DNA from: Georgenia sp. EYE_87
GTDB taxonomy: Bacteria; Actinomycetota; Actinomycetes; Actinomycetales; Actinomycetaceae
DNA length: 64,000 bases
Assembly (NCBI RefSeq): GCF_023148685.1
Contig: NZ_JAHXNL010000001.1
Coordinates: 62,001 to 126,000, forward strand
Direction of reading: 5' to 3'
Of the stretch, positions 8,570 through 16,229 are shown piece after piece. Both the position numbers and the translations under genes were made by a program. Below the pieces are notes generated by a model. The model saw nothing but the letters and a program-made list of their open reading frames with translations. It was not told the DNA's origin and made no database searches. How positions within the stretch are numbered: the stretch's first letter is position 1; each line of letters starts with the position of its first letter.

Positions 8570-9628
8570 TCAGACGCCGGCGGTCGCCGGGACGCGGGAG
8601 CGGGCGGCCGTGCGGGGGCCGCGCAGGACGAAGATCTTGGTGGCGACCCCCGTGCCGAGGAGCATGAAGGCGAACGAGAGCCAGCCCTGGTAGGAGAACT
8701 GGGCGGTCGCGACCATGGCGTTGCCGATGGTGCAGCCGCCGGCCAGGGCCGCACCGACGCCCATGCCGACGCCGCCGACGATCGAGCGGACGGTGGTGGT
8801 GGCGTCGGGGACGCGGACGCGGAACTCGCCCGCGCCCTTGGCGGCGATGAACGAGCCGATCAGGATGCCGACCACGAGCAGCACGCCCCAGTCGACGAGC
8901 TCGGCGTCGCCGGTGACGAGGAAGGTCGCGGCGTTGGCGGAGGGCGTCGTGATGCCGAGCCCGGCCTCGCGGCCGGTCGCGGTGCTGAGCGGCCAGGCGA
9001 GGATCGCGATGACGCCGATGACGACCGCCGTCGAGAACGCGCCCCAGGGCCTCTCGAAGAGCAGGTGCGCGAGCCCGGTGCGGCGGGGCGGCAGCGTGGC
9101 CACCTTCAGCGTGCGCACGGACAGGTGGCGGTGGACCAGGTACAGCACGCCGCCGCCGAGGGCGGCCACCAGGAACCAGGAGCTGACGCCCAGGGTCTCG
9201 TGGATGGTGGTCGCCGGCACGGTGATGCCGCGCGCCCAGCTGGTGAAGTCGCCCAGGACGCCGTACTTCATCACCGCGGCCGAGAGCGCGTAGAAGATGA
9301 GTGCGAACCACGAGCCGACGAGTCCCTCGCCGGAGCGGTAGTACGTGCCGGTGGCACAGCCTCCGGCGAGCACGATGGCGAAGCCGAAGATCAGCGCGCC
9401 GATCACGGTGGCGGGCAGGGCGAGCGGCTTGTATGCGGCGCCGATGACCCCCATGCCCTGCATGGCGGCGATCCCGACCGCCTGGATGGCGATGACGATG
9501 AGGAACGCGGTGAGCCACCGCGTGCTGCGTGCGACGAAGACGTCGCGGAACGCGCCGGTGACGCAGAAGCGTCCGCGCTGCATGGCGAAGCCGAGTGCTG
9601 CGCCGAGGAGAAGCCCGGTGAGGAGCAT
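8570..9628 (-). CDS. tsuA: YeeE/YedE-family thiosulfate transporter TsuA
   Basis: A 352-residue polytopic membrane protein of the YeeE/YedE (DUF395) family, whose characterised members import thiosulfate. Conserved cysteine motifs that line the pathway are present: MQRGRFCVTGAFRD at the N-terminus, AGGCATGTYYRSGEG in the first half and AGGCTIGNAM in the second half, as expected for two inverted halves. Many hydrophobic helices are evident. It precedes tsuB. Its upstream region carries a 20-codon leader ORF and alternative hairpins, suggesting sulfur- or cysteine-responsive attenuation. Thiosulfate import would feed cysteine synthesis and thus mycothiol (mshC is 3 kb away). Transport of another sulfur anion cannot be excluded. 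Confidence 0.88.
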   Translation of the reverse strand: MLLTGLLLGAALGFAMQRGRFCVTGAFRDVFVARSTRWLTAFLIVIAIQAVGIAAMQGMGVIGAAYKPLALPATVIGALIFGFAIVLAGGCATGTYYRSGEGLVGSWFALIFYALSAAVMKYGVLGDFTSWARGITVPATTIHETLGVSSWFLVAALGGGVLYLVHRHLSVRTLKVATLPPRRTGLAHLLFERPWGAFSTAVVIGVIAILAWPLSTATGREAGLGITTPSANAATFLVTGDAELVDWGVLLVVGILIGSFIAAKGAGEFRVRVPDATTTVRSIVGGVGMGVGAALAGGCTIGNAMVATAQFSYQGWLSFAFMLLGTGVATKIFVLRGPRTAARSRVPATAGV

Positions 9629-9660
9629 GGATGATCCTGTCTGCCTGGCACGCCGGGTGG

Positions 9661-9692
9661 GCGCGCGTCGATCCGCGCGCCGCCGGCGCGCG
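9661..9692 (-). promoter_or_regulatory. Two mutually exclusive hairpins in the tsuA leader
   Basis: Three alternating CG segments lie at 9686-9692, 9674-9680 and 9661-9667. The central one is complementary to both neighbours: 7-bp stem with 5-base loop on one side, 7-bp stem with 6-base loop on the other. Only one hairpin can form at a time, the architecture of an attenuator. A further 7-bp hairpin lies at 9719-9738, nearer the leader ORF. The arrangement is seen in the sequence; the regulatory role is inferred. Confidence 0.5.
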
Positions 9693-9757
9693 TGAGAGGT
9701 GGAGCGGAGGTGGGGAACCCGCCCGGAGGGACGGGCGGACCGGTCAGAGCCGAGGGG

Positions 9758-9820
9758 TCAGGGCCGACACGTGGCCGAGGAGACCCGCATCAGGTCGACG
9801 TGACGACGGGAGCGCAGCAT
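9758..9820 (-). CDS. 20-codon sulfur-gene leader peptide (RxHVDLxR..SAxC type)
   Basis: A very short ORF upstream of tsuA encodes MLRSRRHVDLMRVSSATCRP, with Cys at position 18. The pattern arginine-rich start, HVDL, R, S, A, C is that of short actinobacterial leader peptides, usually annotated only as putative leader peptide, found ahead of sulfur-uptake and cysteine-synthesis genes. The stop lies 129 bases before the tsuA start, and alternative hairpins fill the gap. A ribosome pausing at the late cysteine or other codons could choose between them. No ribosome site precedes the ATG. The protein product itself is probably irrelevant; the act of translation would be the signal. Confidence 0.75.
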   Translation of the reverse strand: MLRSRRHVDLMRVSSATCRP

Positions 9821-10219
9821 CAGCGCCGCGGCGCACACAGAGCGCACCAGGATCCCCCTCTCGTCGTCCGTGGCCGTGCCACGGATCCGGCGCGTCCGCC
9901 GAGCGGCCGACGCGTGGCGCAGACGTTACGGACGGCGGGGGCGGCGGTCGAGACCTCGTCCCGGAAGCCCCGCCGTCGTCCCGGCTGGCGGACAGGACCC
10001 ACTGCCGGTCTCGCGATTCGGACGGTGGTTGCGCTGGCTGTGCCGAGCCGGGCGTTGCGGCACCGCGCGCGCAGCGCACCGCACCGCACGTCCCGGTCCG
10101 CGCGCCGCGCACCGCACGACCCGCACCGCGGACCGCGGACCGCTTCTCCGGCGCGGGGAGGACGAGCACCACTCTGTCGGTCGATAGCCTGGGGCCCGGT
10201 CCACGACTGGGAGGCTGCT
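9821..10219. other. Non-coding stretch between the tsuA leader and the next gene
   Basis: With 9629-9820 this is a 590-base gap without a long gene. Open frames here have no recognisable protein and are GC-skew artefacts. A plausible minus-strand -10 (TAACGT, about 9923-9928) could serve the tsuA leader. TAGCCT at 10185-10190 could serve the plus-strand oxidoreductase. The stretch 10070-10140 is a low-complexity run of alternating GCACCGC-type repeats with no clear function. Confidence 0.5.
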
Positions 10220-11209
10220 GTGTCTGACATCCGCTGGGGCGTGCTCGGTGCGGCGCGGATCGCCCGGAAGCAGGTGATTCCCGCGATGCGGCGGGTGGGT
10301 GCGGGCGAGGTGGTCGCCGTCGCCTCGGCCAGCGGCAACGCGGAGCCCTTCGCCGCGGAGCTGGGCATCGCGCGGGCGTACGCGAGCTACGACGAGCTGC
10401 TCGCCGACCCGCAGGTCGACGCCGTCTACATCGCCCTGCCCAACGTCCACCACGCGAGGTGGATCCTCGCCGCGGCCCGGGCCGGCAAGCACGTGCTGTG
10501 CGAGAAGCCGGTCGTGCTCGGCACGGCCGAGCTCGAGGCCGTCACCGCCGCCTGCGCGGACGCCGGCGTGCAGCTGGCCGAGGCCTTCATGTACCGCCAC
10601 CACCCCCAGCTGCGCCGCCTGCGCGAGCTGCTCGACGCCGGGACGATCGGTGAGCTCGTGAGCGTCGAGTCGTCCTTCCACTTCACGCTGCCGCGGTCCG
10701 AACCGCCCGACATCCGCCTGCGCCCCGACCTCGGTGGCGGGAGCCTGCGGGACATCGGGTGCTACCCGGTGGACCTGCTCGGCTGGCTGACGGGCGCCGA
10801 GCCCGACGACCTCGGCGTCGTGGCCCACCGGGACACGCCCGACGGCGCGGACACGAGGATGGCCGTCGCCGCCCGGTACGGCGCGGTCACCGCCAACCTG
10901 CACTTCTCCTTCGACGCGCCCTTCCGCGCCGAGGCCCGGCTGATCGGCACCGCCGGCTCGATCGAGCTGCCCGACGTCTTCCGCGCCGACAACCGCGGCG
11001 GCACCGCCCGGATCCGGATCGATCGGGACGGCGAGACCTCCGTCGTCGAGGTCGAGGGCGACCAGTACGGCGAGCAGGCGGCCGCCTTCGCCCGACGCGT
11101 CACGGACGGCGCCGAGGACGCCGACGGCGCGGCGCTCACCGCACGCACGGCCGCCACGCTGGAGCGCATCGCCGCGGCTGCAGGCCTGACGGTCCCGGCG
11201 TCGCTGTAG
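10220..11209 (+). CDS. Gfo/Idh/MocA-family oxidoreductase
   Basis: A 329-residue NAD(P)-dependent sugar or inositol dehydrogenase-like protein. The N-terminal Rossmann domain starts WGVLGAARIARKQVIPAM, with the dinucleotide GxGxxA-type turn read as GAARIA. The EKPVV motif carrying the catalytic-region lysine follows LHEC-like LCEKPVV at about residue 95. The C-terminal alpha/beta domain includes GGGSLRDIGCYPVDLLGWLTG, where GCYPVD matches the family's conserved substrate-side segment. The GTG start at 10220 is preceded by CTGGGAGG. No sugar-transport or catabolic genes are nearby, so the substrate is unknown. It is convergent with the PAC2 gene. Confidence 0.88.
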   Translation: MSDIRWGVLGAARIARKQVIPAMRRVGAGEVVAVASASGNAEPFAAELGIARAYASYDELLADPQVDAVYIALPNVHHARWILAAARAGKHVLCEKPVVLGTAELEAVTAACADAGVQLAEAFMYRHHPQLRRLRELLDAGTIGELVSVESSFHFTLPRSEPPDIRLRPDLGGGSLRDIGCYPVDLLGWLTGAEPDDLGVVAHRDTPDGADTRMAVAARYGAVTANLHFSFDAPFRAEARLIGTAGSIELPDVFRADNRGGTARIRIDRDGETSVVEVEGDQYGEQAAAFARRVTDGAEDADGAALTARTAATLERIAAAAGLTVPASL

Positions 11210-11232
11210 CGGCGGGGGCGCCGGGGATCGAG

Positions 11233-11255
11233 CCCCGGCGGACCGGGCGCCGGGG
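11233..11255. terminator. Hairpin between convergent genes
   Basis: CCCCGGCG at 11233-11240 pairs with CGCCGGGG at 11248-11255 over a 7-base loop. A second small hairpin GGGGCT-AC-AGCCCC at 11284-11297 overlaps the PAC2 stop. They lie in the 78-base gap between convergent genes and may end transcription from both sides. Confidence 0.4.
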
Positions 11256-11287
11256 GCTGCATCCCGGTGGGGCCGTCCCGTCGGGGG

Positions 11288-12226
11288 CTACAGCCCCGTC
11301 GGCCCGGGCCCGCCCTTGTCGCCCCGGCTGTCCCGACGGCGCAGGTAGCGCTCGAACTCGCGCGCGATCGCCTCGCCGGAGGCCTCGGGCAGGTCGGCGG
11401 TGTCCTTGACCTCCTCGAGCTGCTGGATGTACTCGGCGACGTCGGGGTCCTGACCGGCGAGCTCGTCGACCCCCGCCTGCCACGCCCGGGCGTCCTCCGG
11501 CAGGTCGCCCACCGGCAGGGGCTCGCCGACGAGCTCCTCCAGGCGCAGGAGGATGGCCAGGGTCGCCTTCGGCGAGGGCGGCTGGGCGACGTAGTGCGGC
11601 ACCGCCGCCCACACGCTGAGCGTGTGCAGGTTCTGCTCGGCGGCGAAGTGGGTGAGCACGCCGACGATCCCGGACGGTCCCTCGTACTCCGAGCCCTCGA
11701 CGCCGAGCAGCGCCTGGACCTGCGGGTCGTTGGAGCTGGTCTGCACCGGGATGGGCCGGGAGTGCGGCACGTCGGCGAGCAGCGCGCCGACGCCGACGAC
11801 GGTGCCGACGCCGAGCCCGCGGGCGACCTCGAGGATCTCCTCGCAGTAGTCGCGCCAGTGGAACGAGGGCTCGACGCCCTGGACCAGCACCACCTGCCGG
11901 CCCGAGATCGGCGCCCGTGCCACCGACACGGTGGTCGAGGGCCACGTCAGCTCGCGGGTGCCGTCCGGGCCCATGCTCACGTGCGGGCGGTTGACCTGGA
12001 AGTCGTGGTAGTCCTGCGGGTCGAGCTCGTGGACGACGTGCGCGTCCCACGCCTCGGCGACGATGTCGAGCGCCTGCGTCGCGGCCCCGCCGGCGTCGTT
12101 CCAGCCCTCGAACGAGGCGAGCAGGATGGCGGGCGGGAGCTCCTTGTCCGCGGCCTTCCCCCGGGGGGCCACGTCCGGTCGATCCTCGCCGGCGGGCCCC
12201 TGCTTGCTCGAATCCGTGCTGGTCAT
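11288..12226 (-). CDS. PAC2-family protein (proteasome-assembly-chaperone-2-like fold)
   Basis: A 312-residue PAC2-domain protein. The characteristic SFEGWNDAGGAATQA sequence is near residue 40, followed by the family's conserved ELTWPSTTVSVARA, VQGVEPSFHWRDYCEEIL and VWAAVPHYVAQPPSPKATLAIL. The C-terminal 70 residues are charged and helical. Bacterial and archaeal PAC2 proteins form oligomers, but their function is not established. In actinobacteria this gene commonly neighbours a HAD hydrolase and the pupylation region, as here, and no biochemical link has been shown. The N-terminal 30 residues are low complexity. It is divergent from the HAD gene by 32 bases. Confidence 0.88.
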   Translation of the reverse strand: MTSTDSSKQGPAGEDRPDVAPRGKAADKELPPAILLASFEGWNDAGGAATQALDIVAEAWDAHVVHELDPQDYHDFQVNRPHVSMGPDGTRELTWPSTTVSVARAPISGRQVVLVQGVEPSFHWRDYCEEILEVARGLGVGTVVGVGALLADVPHSRPIPVQTSSNDPQVQALLGVEGSEYEGPSGIVGVLTHFAAEQNLHTLSVWAAVPHYVAQPPSPKATLAILLRLEELVGEPLPVGDLPEDARAWQAGVDELAGQDPDVAEYIQQLEEVKDTADLPEASGEAIAREFERYLRRRDSRGDKGGPGPTGL

Positions 12227-12246
12227 GGAGCAACCCTAGGCGCCGC

Positions 12247-12252
12247 TATGGT
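12247..12252 (+). promoter_or_regulatory. Candidate -10 hexamer of HAD hydrolase gene (leaderless)
   Basis: TATGGT ends 6 bases before the GTG at 12259 with no ribosome site. It lies in the 32-base space shared with the divergent PAC2 gene. Confidence 0.35.
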
Positions 12253-12258
12253 CCTCGG

Positions 12259-12966
12259 GTGAGCATGAGGCAGCTACCGGACGCCGTGTTGTGGGACATG
12301 GACGGCACGTTGGTGGACACCGAGCCCTACTGGATGGCGGCGGAGACGGCGGTCGTGTCCCGGCACGGCGGCACGTGGACGCAGGAGCAGGGGCTGCAGC
12401 TGGTCGGCAACGACCTGATCACCTCCGCCCGGATCATCCAGGAGCAGACCGGAATCGGCGGCGCGCCCGAGGACCTGGTCGAGGAGATCCTCGCCGGGGT
12501 CGTGGCGCGGGTGCGCGAGAACGGGGCGCCGTGGCGGCCCGGAGCCCTCGAGCTGCTGGGCGAGCTGCGCTCGGCGGGCGTGCCGTGCGCGCTGGTGACG
12601 ATGTCCTACGAGAGCTTCGCCGGCGCCGTCGTCGAGGCCGCCCCGGCCGGCACGTTCCAGGCGGTCGTGACGGGCGACCAGGTGCGGCACGGCAAGCCGC
12701 ACCCCGAGGCGTACCTGACGGCGGCCGAGCGGCTCGGCGTGGACGTCACCCGGTGCGTGGCGATCGAGGACTCCACCGTCGGCGTCACCGCGGCGCTGGC
12801 GTCGGGGGCCCGCACCATCGCGGTGCCGCTCATGGTCGAGGTGGCCGCGCAGGACACCCTGAGCCGGCTGCGCTCGCTCGAGGGCGCGGACGTGGACCTG
12901 CTCGCGCGGATCCTCGACGGCGAGCGCGTGGACGAGCTGGCGACGGCGGGACGCTCGGGGCGCTGA
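12259..12966 (+). CDS. HAD-superfamily phosphatase, beta-phosphoglucomutase-like
   Basis: A 235-residue haloacid dehalogenase-fold hydrolase. Motif I is AVLWDMDGTLVDTEPYW, with the nucleophile and acid Asp pair. Motif II is ALVTMS, motif III Lys is in the GDQVRHGKPHPEAYL segment, and motif IV reads CVAIEDSTVGVTAAL. The helical cap inserted between motifs I and II places it in the subclass with beta-phosphoglucomutase and sugar-phosphate phosphatases. The substrate is unknown. Start at GTG 12259, giving MSMRQLPDAVLWD; an ATG two codons downstream is an alternative. Confidence 0.9.
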   Translation: MSMRQLPDAVLWDMDGTLVDTEPYWMAAETAVVSRHGGTWTQEQGLQLVGNDLITSARIIQEQTGIGGAPEDLVEEILAGVVARVRENGAPWRPGALELLGELRSAGVPCALVTMSYESFAGAVVEAAPAGTFQAVVTGDQVRHGKPHPEAYLTAAERLGVDVTRCVAIEDSTVGVTAALASGARTIAVPLMVEVAAQDTLSRLRSLEGADVDLLARILDGERVDELATAGRSGR

Positions 12967-13100
12967 CCAGGGGCCGCGCTCCGTCGACCCTCCGACCTGA
13001 GGTCCTCGAACCGGTACTTCAGGGGGATGTCTCGGGCGCCCGGACTCGCGAAACTACGGCGCGTGACTGATCTGCGTACGTGGTGCAGGCGTGGTCGCCG

Positions 13101-13841
13101 ATGAGCGCTGAGCTGGTCGCTCCGCTGGTGGTCCTGGCGCTGATCGACAGCACCAGCTTCGGCACCCTCCTGATCCCCCTGTGGCTCCTGCTGACCCCCG
13201 GCCGCCTTCGGCCCGGCCGCATCCTGGTGTTCCTGGCCACCGTCGCCGTCTTCTACCTCGTGGTCGGCGTCGCCCTGCTGGGCGGGGCGCTCGCGTTCCT
13301 CGACCAGGTCGGTGAGGGCCTCGACAGCCCGGCCGCCAGGATGGTCCAGCTCGTCGTCGGCGTGGTTCTCCTCGTGCTCGGGCTCACGATCGAGCCGCTC
13401 ACGAAGGCCGGCAAGGAGAAGCGGGCAGCGCGGCGCGCGGCTCGGCAGGCGGAGCGGGGGCCGGGACGGGTGGAGCGATGGCGCGCACGGGCCGGATCGG
13501 GGGAGGGGCCCGTCCGCGGCCTGGTCGGCCTCGCCCTCACCGCGACCACGGTCGAGCTCGGGTCGATGCTGCCGTACCTCGGGGCGATCGGGCTGCTCTC
13601 CACGTCGGGGGTGTCCGTGGGCGCGGGCGTGGTGGTGCTGGCGGGCTACTGCCTCGTCATGATCGCGCCGGCCCTGGTGCTGCTCGCCCTCCGCGTCGTG
13701 CTGCACGAGCGGGTCTCCCCGTCCCTGGCCAGGCTCGAGGACTGGCTCAGCCGGAACTCGCGGGAGGCGCTGGCCTGGGTGCTGTTCTTCCTCGGTCTGT
13801 ACCTCACGGGCGGGGCGGTCCAGGCGCTGGGGATCGGCTGA
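13101..13841 (+). CDS. GAP-family (Sap-like) membrane protein
   Basis: A 246-residue membrane protein with about six hydrophobic segments and a long basic loop (KRAARRAARQAERG) after the third. It opens MSAELVAPLVVLALIDSTSFGTLLIPLWLLL, characteristic of the GAP family. In mycobacteria the related Sap/Gap proteins assist export of sulfolipid or glycopeptidolipid to the surface, but the biochemical role of the wider family is unknown. A GTG at 13080 would add seven residues; neither start has a clear ribosome site, and 13101 was chosen because family homology begins there. No lipid-synthesis genes adjoin it. Confidence 0.75.
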   Translation: MSAELVAPLVVLALIDSTSFGTLLIPLWLLLTPGRLRPGRILVFLATVAVFYLVVGVALLGGALAFLDQVGEGLDSPAARMVQLVVGVVLLVLGLTIEPLTKAGKEKRAARRAARQAERGPGRVERWRARAGSGEGPVRGLVGLALTATTVELGSMLPYLGAIGLLSTSGVSVGAGVVVLAGYCLVMIAPALVLLALRVVLHERVSPSLARLEDWLSRNSREALAWVLFFLGLYLTGGAVQALGIG

Positions 13842-13850
13842 GCAGCCCGG

Positions 13851-14924
13851 TCACACGCCCTGGACGGTGAGGAGGTGCTCCACACCCTCCGGGGGCAGCG
13901 GCGGCACCTCGCCGCCGAAGGCCGGGCACAGCGACTGGAACGAGCACCACGAGCAGAGCTTGGACGTGCGGTAGCTGAAGTCCCGGGCGCGGGCGGCGCT
14001 CGAGATCGACTCCCACAGGCCCTCGAGGTCCCGCTCCAGCGCGACGAGCTCCTCCTCGACCGGGTCGTGCGTCAGCGTGCGGCCGTCGCCCAGGTAGACC
14101 AGCTGGAGCCGCGCGGGCACCCGCCCGTGCAACCGCCACAGCATGAGGGCGTAGAAGCGCATCTGGAACAGCGCCTCGTCCTGGAAGCGTGGGTTCGGCG
14201 AGCGGCCCGTCTTGTAGTCGACCACGCGCACCATGCCGTTCGGCGCGACGTCCAGCCGGTCCACGTAGCCACGCAGCAGGATGCCCGAGGCGAGCTCGGT
14301 CTCCACGAGCATCTCGCGCTCGGCCGGCTCGAGCCGCGTCGGGTTCTCCATCCGGAAGTACTGGGTCAGCAGGCTGCGTGCCTCGGCCAGCCACGCGCCG
14401 AGGTCCTCGGGACCGGCGAACATGCCCACCACGTCGGGCCGCGACGCCTGGAGCTCCTGCCACTGCGGGTCCAGGAGCTCCTGGGCCGCCTGCTCCGTGC
14501 GCCCCGCCGCCGGCAGGTCGAAGAGGTGCTCGAGCACGGCGTGGACCAGCGAGCCCTTGACCGCGGCCTGGCTGGGCGGCTCGGGCAGCCGGTCGACCGC
14601 GCGGTAGCGGAACAGCAGCGGGCACTGGCGGAAGTCCTTCGCCCGCGAGGGCGAGATCGCCGCGCGTCGACGGACGGGCGCGGCGGCCTCCTCCGGCGTC
14701 GGGGCGTCGGGGGTGGGCGCGTCCGGCGTGAGGACATCTGGGGAGACGCCCGGTGCGATGCCGTCCGGCGACACCCCGGGGAGGACGGCACCGGCGGGGG
14801 AGGCGTGGTCGGGCACGACGGCGCCGGCGAGGGCCACCCGGGGCGCCGGCTCCGCCGTCGTCCCGGCGTCCCGGTCCGTCAGGCCGGGCACCGGCGGGGC
14901 CTGGTGCTGCGTCGTCTGCGTCAT
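13851..14924 (-). CDS. RecB-family PD-(D/E)XK nuclease with Fe-S-type cysteines
   Basis: A 357-residue exonuclease-like protein. After a low-complexity N-terminal 85 residues (PGVSPD/PTPDAPTP repeats), the domain begins ISPSRAKDFRQCPLLFRYR. It continues with KGSLVHAVLEHLF (motif His), then GYVDRLDV and RVVDYKTG supplying the catalytic Asp and Lys. The C-terminus has three cysteines in KLCSWCSFQSLCPAF. With the cysteine in QCPLLF this gives the four-Cys arrangement that binds a [4Fe-4S] cluster in AddB and Cas4-type nucleases. It stands alone without a helicase, as a common actinobacterial orphan RecB-like gene. ATG at 14924 was chosen over a GTG at 14954. It is convergent with the GAP gene. 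Confidence 0.87.
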   Translation of the reverse strand: MTQTTQHQAPPVPGLTDRDAGTTAEPAPRVALAGAVVPDHASPAGAVLPGVSPDGIAPGVSPDVLTPDAPTPDAPTPEEAAAPVRRRAAISPSRAKDFRQCPLLFRYRAVDRLPEPPSQAAVKGSLVHAVLEHLFDLPAAGRTEQAAQELLDPQWQELQASRPDVVGMFAGPEDLGAWLAEARSLLTQYFRMENPTRLEPAEREMLVETELASGILLRGYVDRLDVAPNGMVRVVDYKTGRSPNPRFQDEALFQMRFYALMLWRLHGRVPARLQLVYLGDGRTLTHDPVEEELVALERDLEGLWESISSAARARDFSYRTSKLCSWCSFQSLCPAFGGEVPPLPPEGVEHLLTVQGV

Positions 14925-15063
14925 GCCGGCCACGTTAACCCCGGCCACCGACACGGCCGGTCAAGGCACCGCCGGCTGTGGACGGCGTGGCGCGGCGGAC
15001 GCACCGGGCGCCGTGGCCGCCCCGGTCCGACGGCGCGCGCACGGGCGGCGTCGTCGTCACGCA

Positions 15064-15069
15064 TAGGCT
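15064..15069 (+). promoter_or_regulatory. Candidate -10 hexamer of site-2 protease gene (leaderless)
   Basis: TAGGCT ends 6 bases before the ATG at 15076, which places the expected transcription start on or beside the start codon. Confidence 0.5.
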
Positions 15070-15075
15070 GGGGAG

Positions 15076-16218
15076 ATGAGCCGTTCCAGCACGCCCGTCG
15101 GCAGGCGCACACGGTCGGGCTGGGTGATCGGCCGGGTGAGCGGCATCCCCGTGGTGCTGGCGCCCTCGTGGGTGCTCATCGCCGCGATCCTGGTGATGCT
15201 TTACCTCCCGCTCGTGGGTCGGCTCGTGCCGACCCTGGGCACGGGCACCGTGGTGCTGACGACGCTGGCGTTCGTGGTCATGCTCTTCGTCTCGGTGCTG
15301 GTCCACGAGCTGGCCCACGGCCTGACGGGGCAACGGCTCGGCGCCCGCCCCCGTGAGTACGTCCTGACGTTCTGGGGCGGGCACACCTCCTTCGAGACCG
15401 ACCTGCCCGGCCCGGGCTCCTCCGCCGTCGTCTCCGCCGCCGGTCCGCTCGCCAACGCCGCGCTGGCGCTCGCCGCCTGGGGCGCGCAGGTGGCGCTCGA
15501 GCCCGGCGGGCCGGGGGCGGTGATCCTGTGGGGCGCGATGGTCTCCAACGCGCTCGTCGCCGGGTTCAACCTCCTGCCCGGCCTGCCGCTCGACGGCGGG
15601 CAGATCCTCGAGGCCCTGGTCTGGGCCGTCACGGGGGACCGCTCGCGCGGGACCGTCGTGGCCGCGTGGGCGGGGCGCGTCGTCGTGATAGCGGTCCTGT
15701 TCTGGTTCCTCGGCCGGCCGCTCCTCGAGGGGCGGCAGCCGGACCTCAGCACGGGCATCTGGATGCTCCTGCTCGGCATGTTCCTGTGGTCAGGCACGGG
15801 CCAGGCGCTGCGCAACGTCGAGGTGCGCCGCGCGGCCGACGGCCTCGACCTGCGCGAGCTCGCCGTTCCGACGCTCGTGCTCGAGGACACCGCCACGGTG
15901 GCCCAGCTCGACGCGGGGCTCGGCGGGCGCTCGGCCGCCGTCGTCCTGGTCCGGGCCGGCCGGCCGGTCGCCCTGCTGGACCCCGACGCCGTGCGCGAGG
16001 TGCCCTACGAGGCCCGCGCCGTGACGCCGGTGAGCGCCGTCGCCCGCCACCTCGCGCCCCAGCAGGTGGTCACTGCCACGACGGGCGCGGCCGCCCTCGC
16101 CGCGGTGAGCGCGGCCCAGCAGCACGGGCCGGTCGTCGTCCTGTACGACGGCATCACCGTCCTCGGTGTGGTCGAGGTCGCCGCGGTGGCGCGGGCCGTG
16201 CGGGCGCGCCGACCGTAG
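15076..16218 (+). CDS. Site-2 (M50) intramembrane metalloprotease with degenerate CBS pair
   Basis: A 380-residue zinc membrane protease. The HExxH motif is in [13 protein letters not shown] near residue 77, and the third zinc ligand is in [19 protein letters not shown] near residue 175. The enzyme core has about six membrane helices, starting [12 protein letters not shown]. The C-terminal 125 residues resemble two weak CBS units ([15 protein letters not shown] and [18 protein letters not shown]), matching the Rip3/SpoIVFB-like group. Site-2 proteases cleave membrane-bound anti-sigma factors or similar substrates; the substrate here is unknown. It precedes trmI and the pupylation genes, the usual actinobacterial order. 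Confidence 0.9.
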   Translation: MSRSSTPVGRRTRSGWVIGRVSGIPVVLAPSWVLIAAILVMLYLPLVGRLVPTLGTGTVVLTTLAFVVMLFVSVLVHELAHGLTGQRLGARPREYVLTFWGGHTSFETDLPGPGSSAVVSAAGPLANAALALAAWGAQVALEPGGPGAVILWGAMVSNALVAGFNLLPGLPLDGGQILEALVWAVTGDRSRGTVVAAWAGRVVVIAVLFWFLGRPLLEGRQPDLSTGIWMLLLGMFLWSGTGQALRNVEVRRAADGLDLRELAVPTLVLEDTATVAQLDAGLGGRSAAVVLVRAGRPVALLDPDAVREVPYEARAVTPVSAVARHLAPQQVVTATTGAAALAAVSAAQQHGPVVVLYDGITVLGVVEVAAVARAVRARRP

Positions 16219-16221
16219 ACT
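16216..16221 (+). promoter_or_regulatory. Candidate -10 hexamer of trmI (leaderless)
   Basis: TAGACT overlaps the stop codon of the preceding protease gene and ends 8 bases before the GTG at 16230. No ribosome site is present. Confidence 0.4.
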
Positions 16222-16229
16222 CGCCCGTC

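Noticed and set aside
8292-9518. Fusion of tsuB to a 330-residue upstream protein
   Set aside because: The upstream part is the tsuA gene read in the wrong frame; tsuB has its own ATG and ribosome site.
9692-10219. N-terminal extension of the Gfo/Idh/MocA protein by 176 residues
   Set aside because: The upstream sequence is Arg/Ala/Pro-rich without family homology. The Rossmann domain starts at the GTG at 10220, which has a ribosome site.
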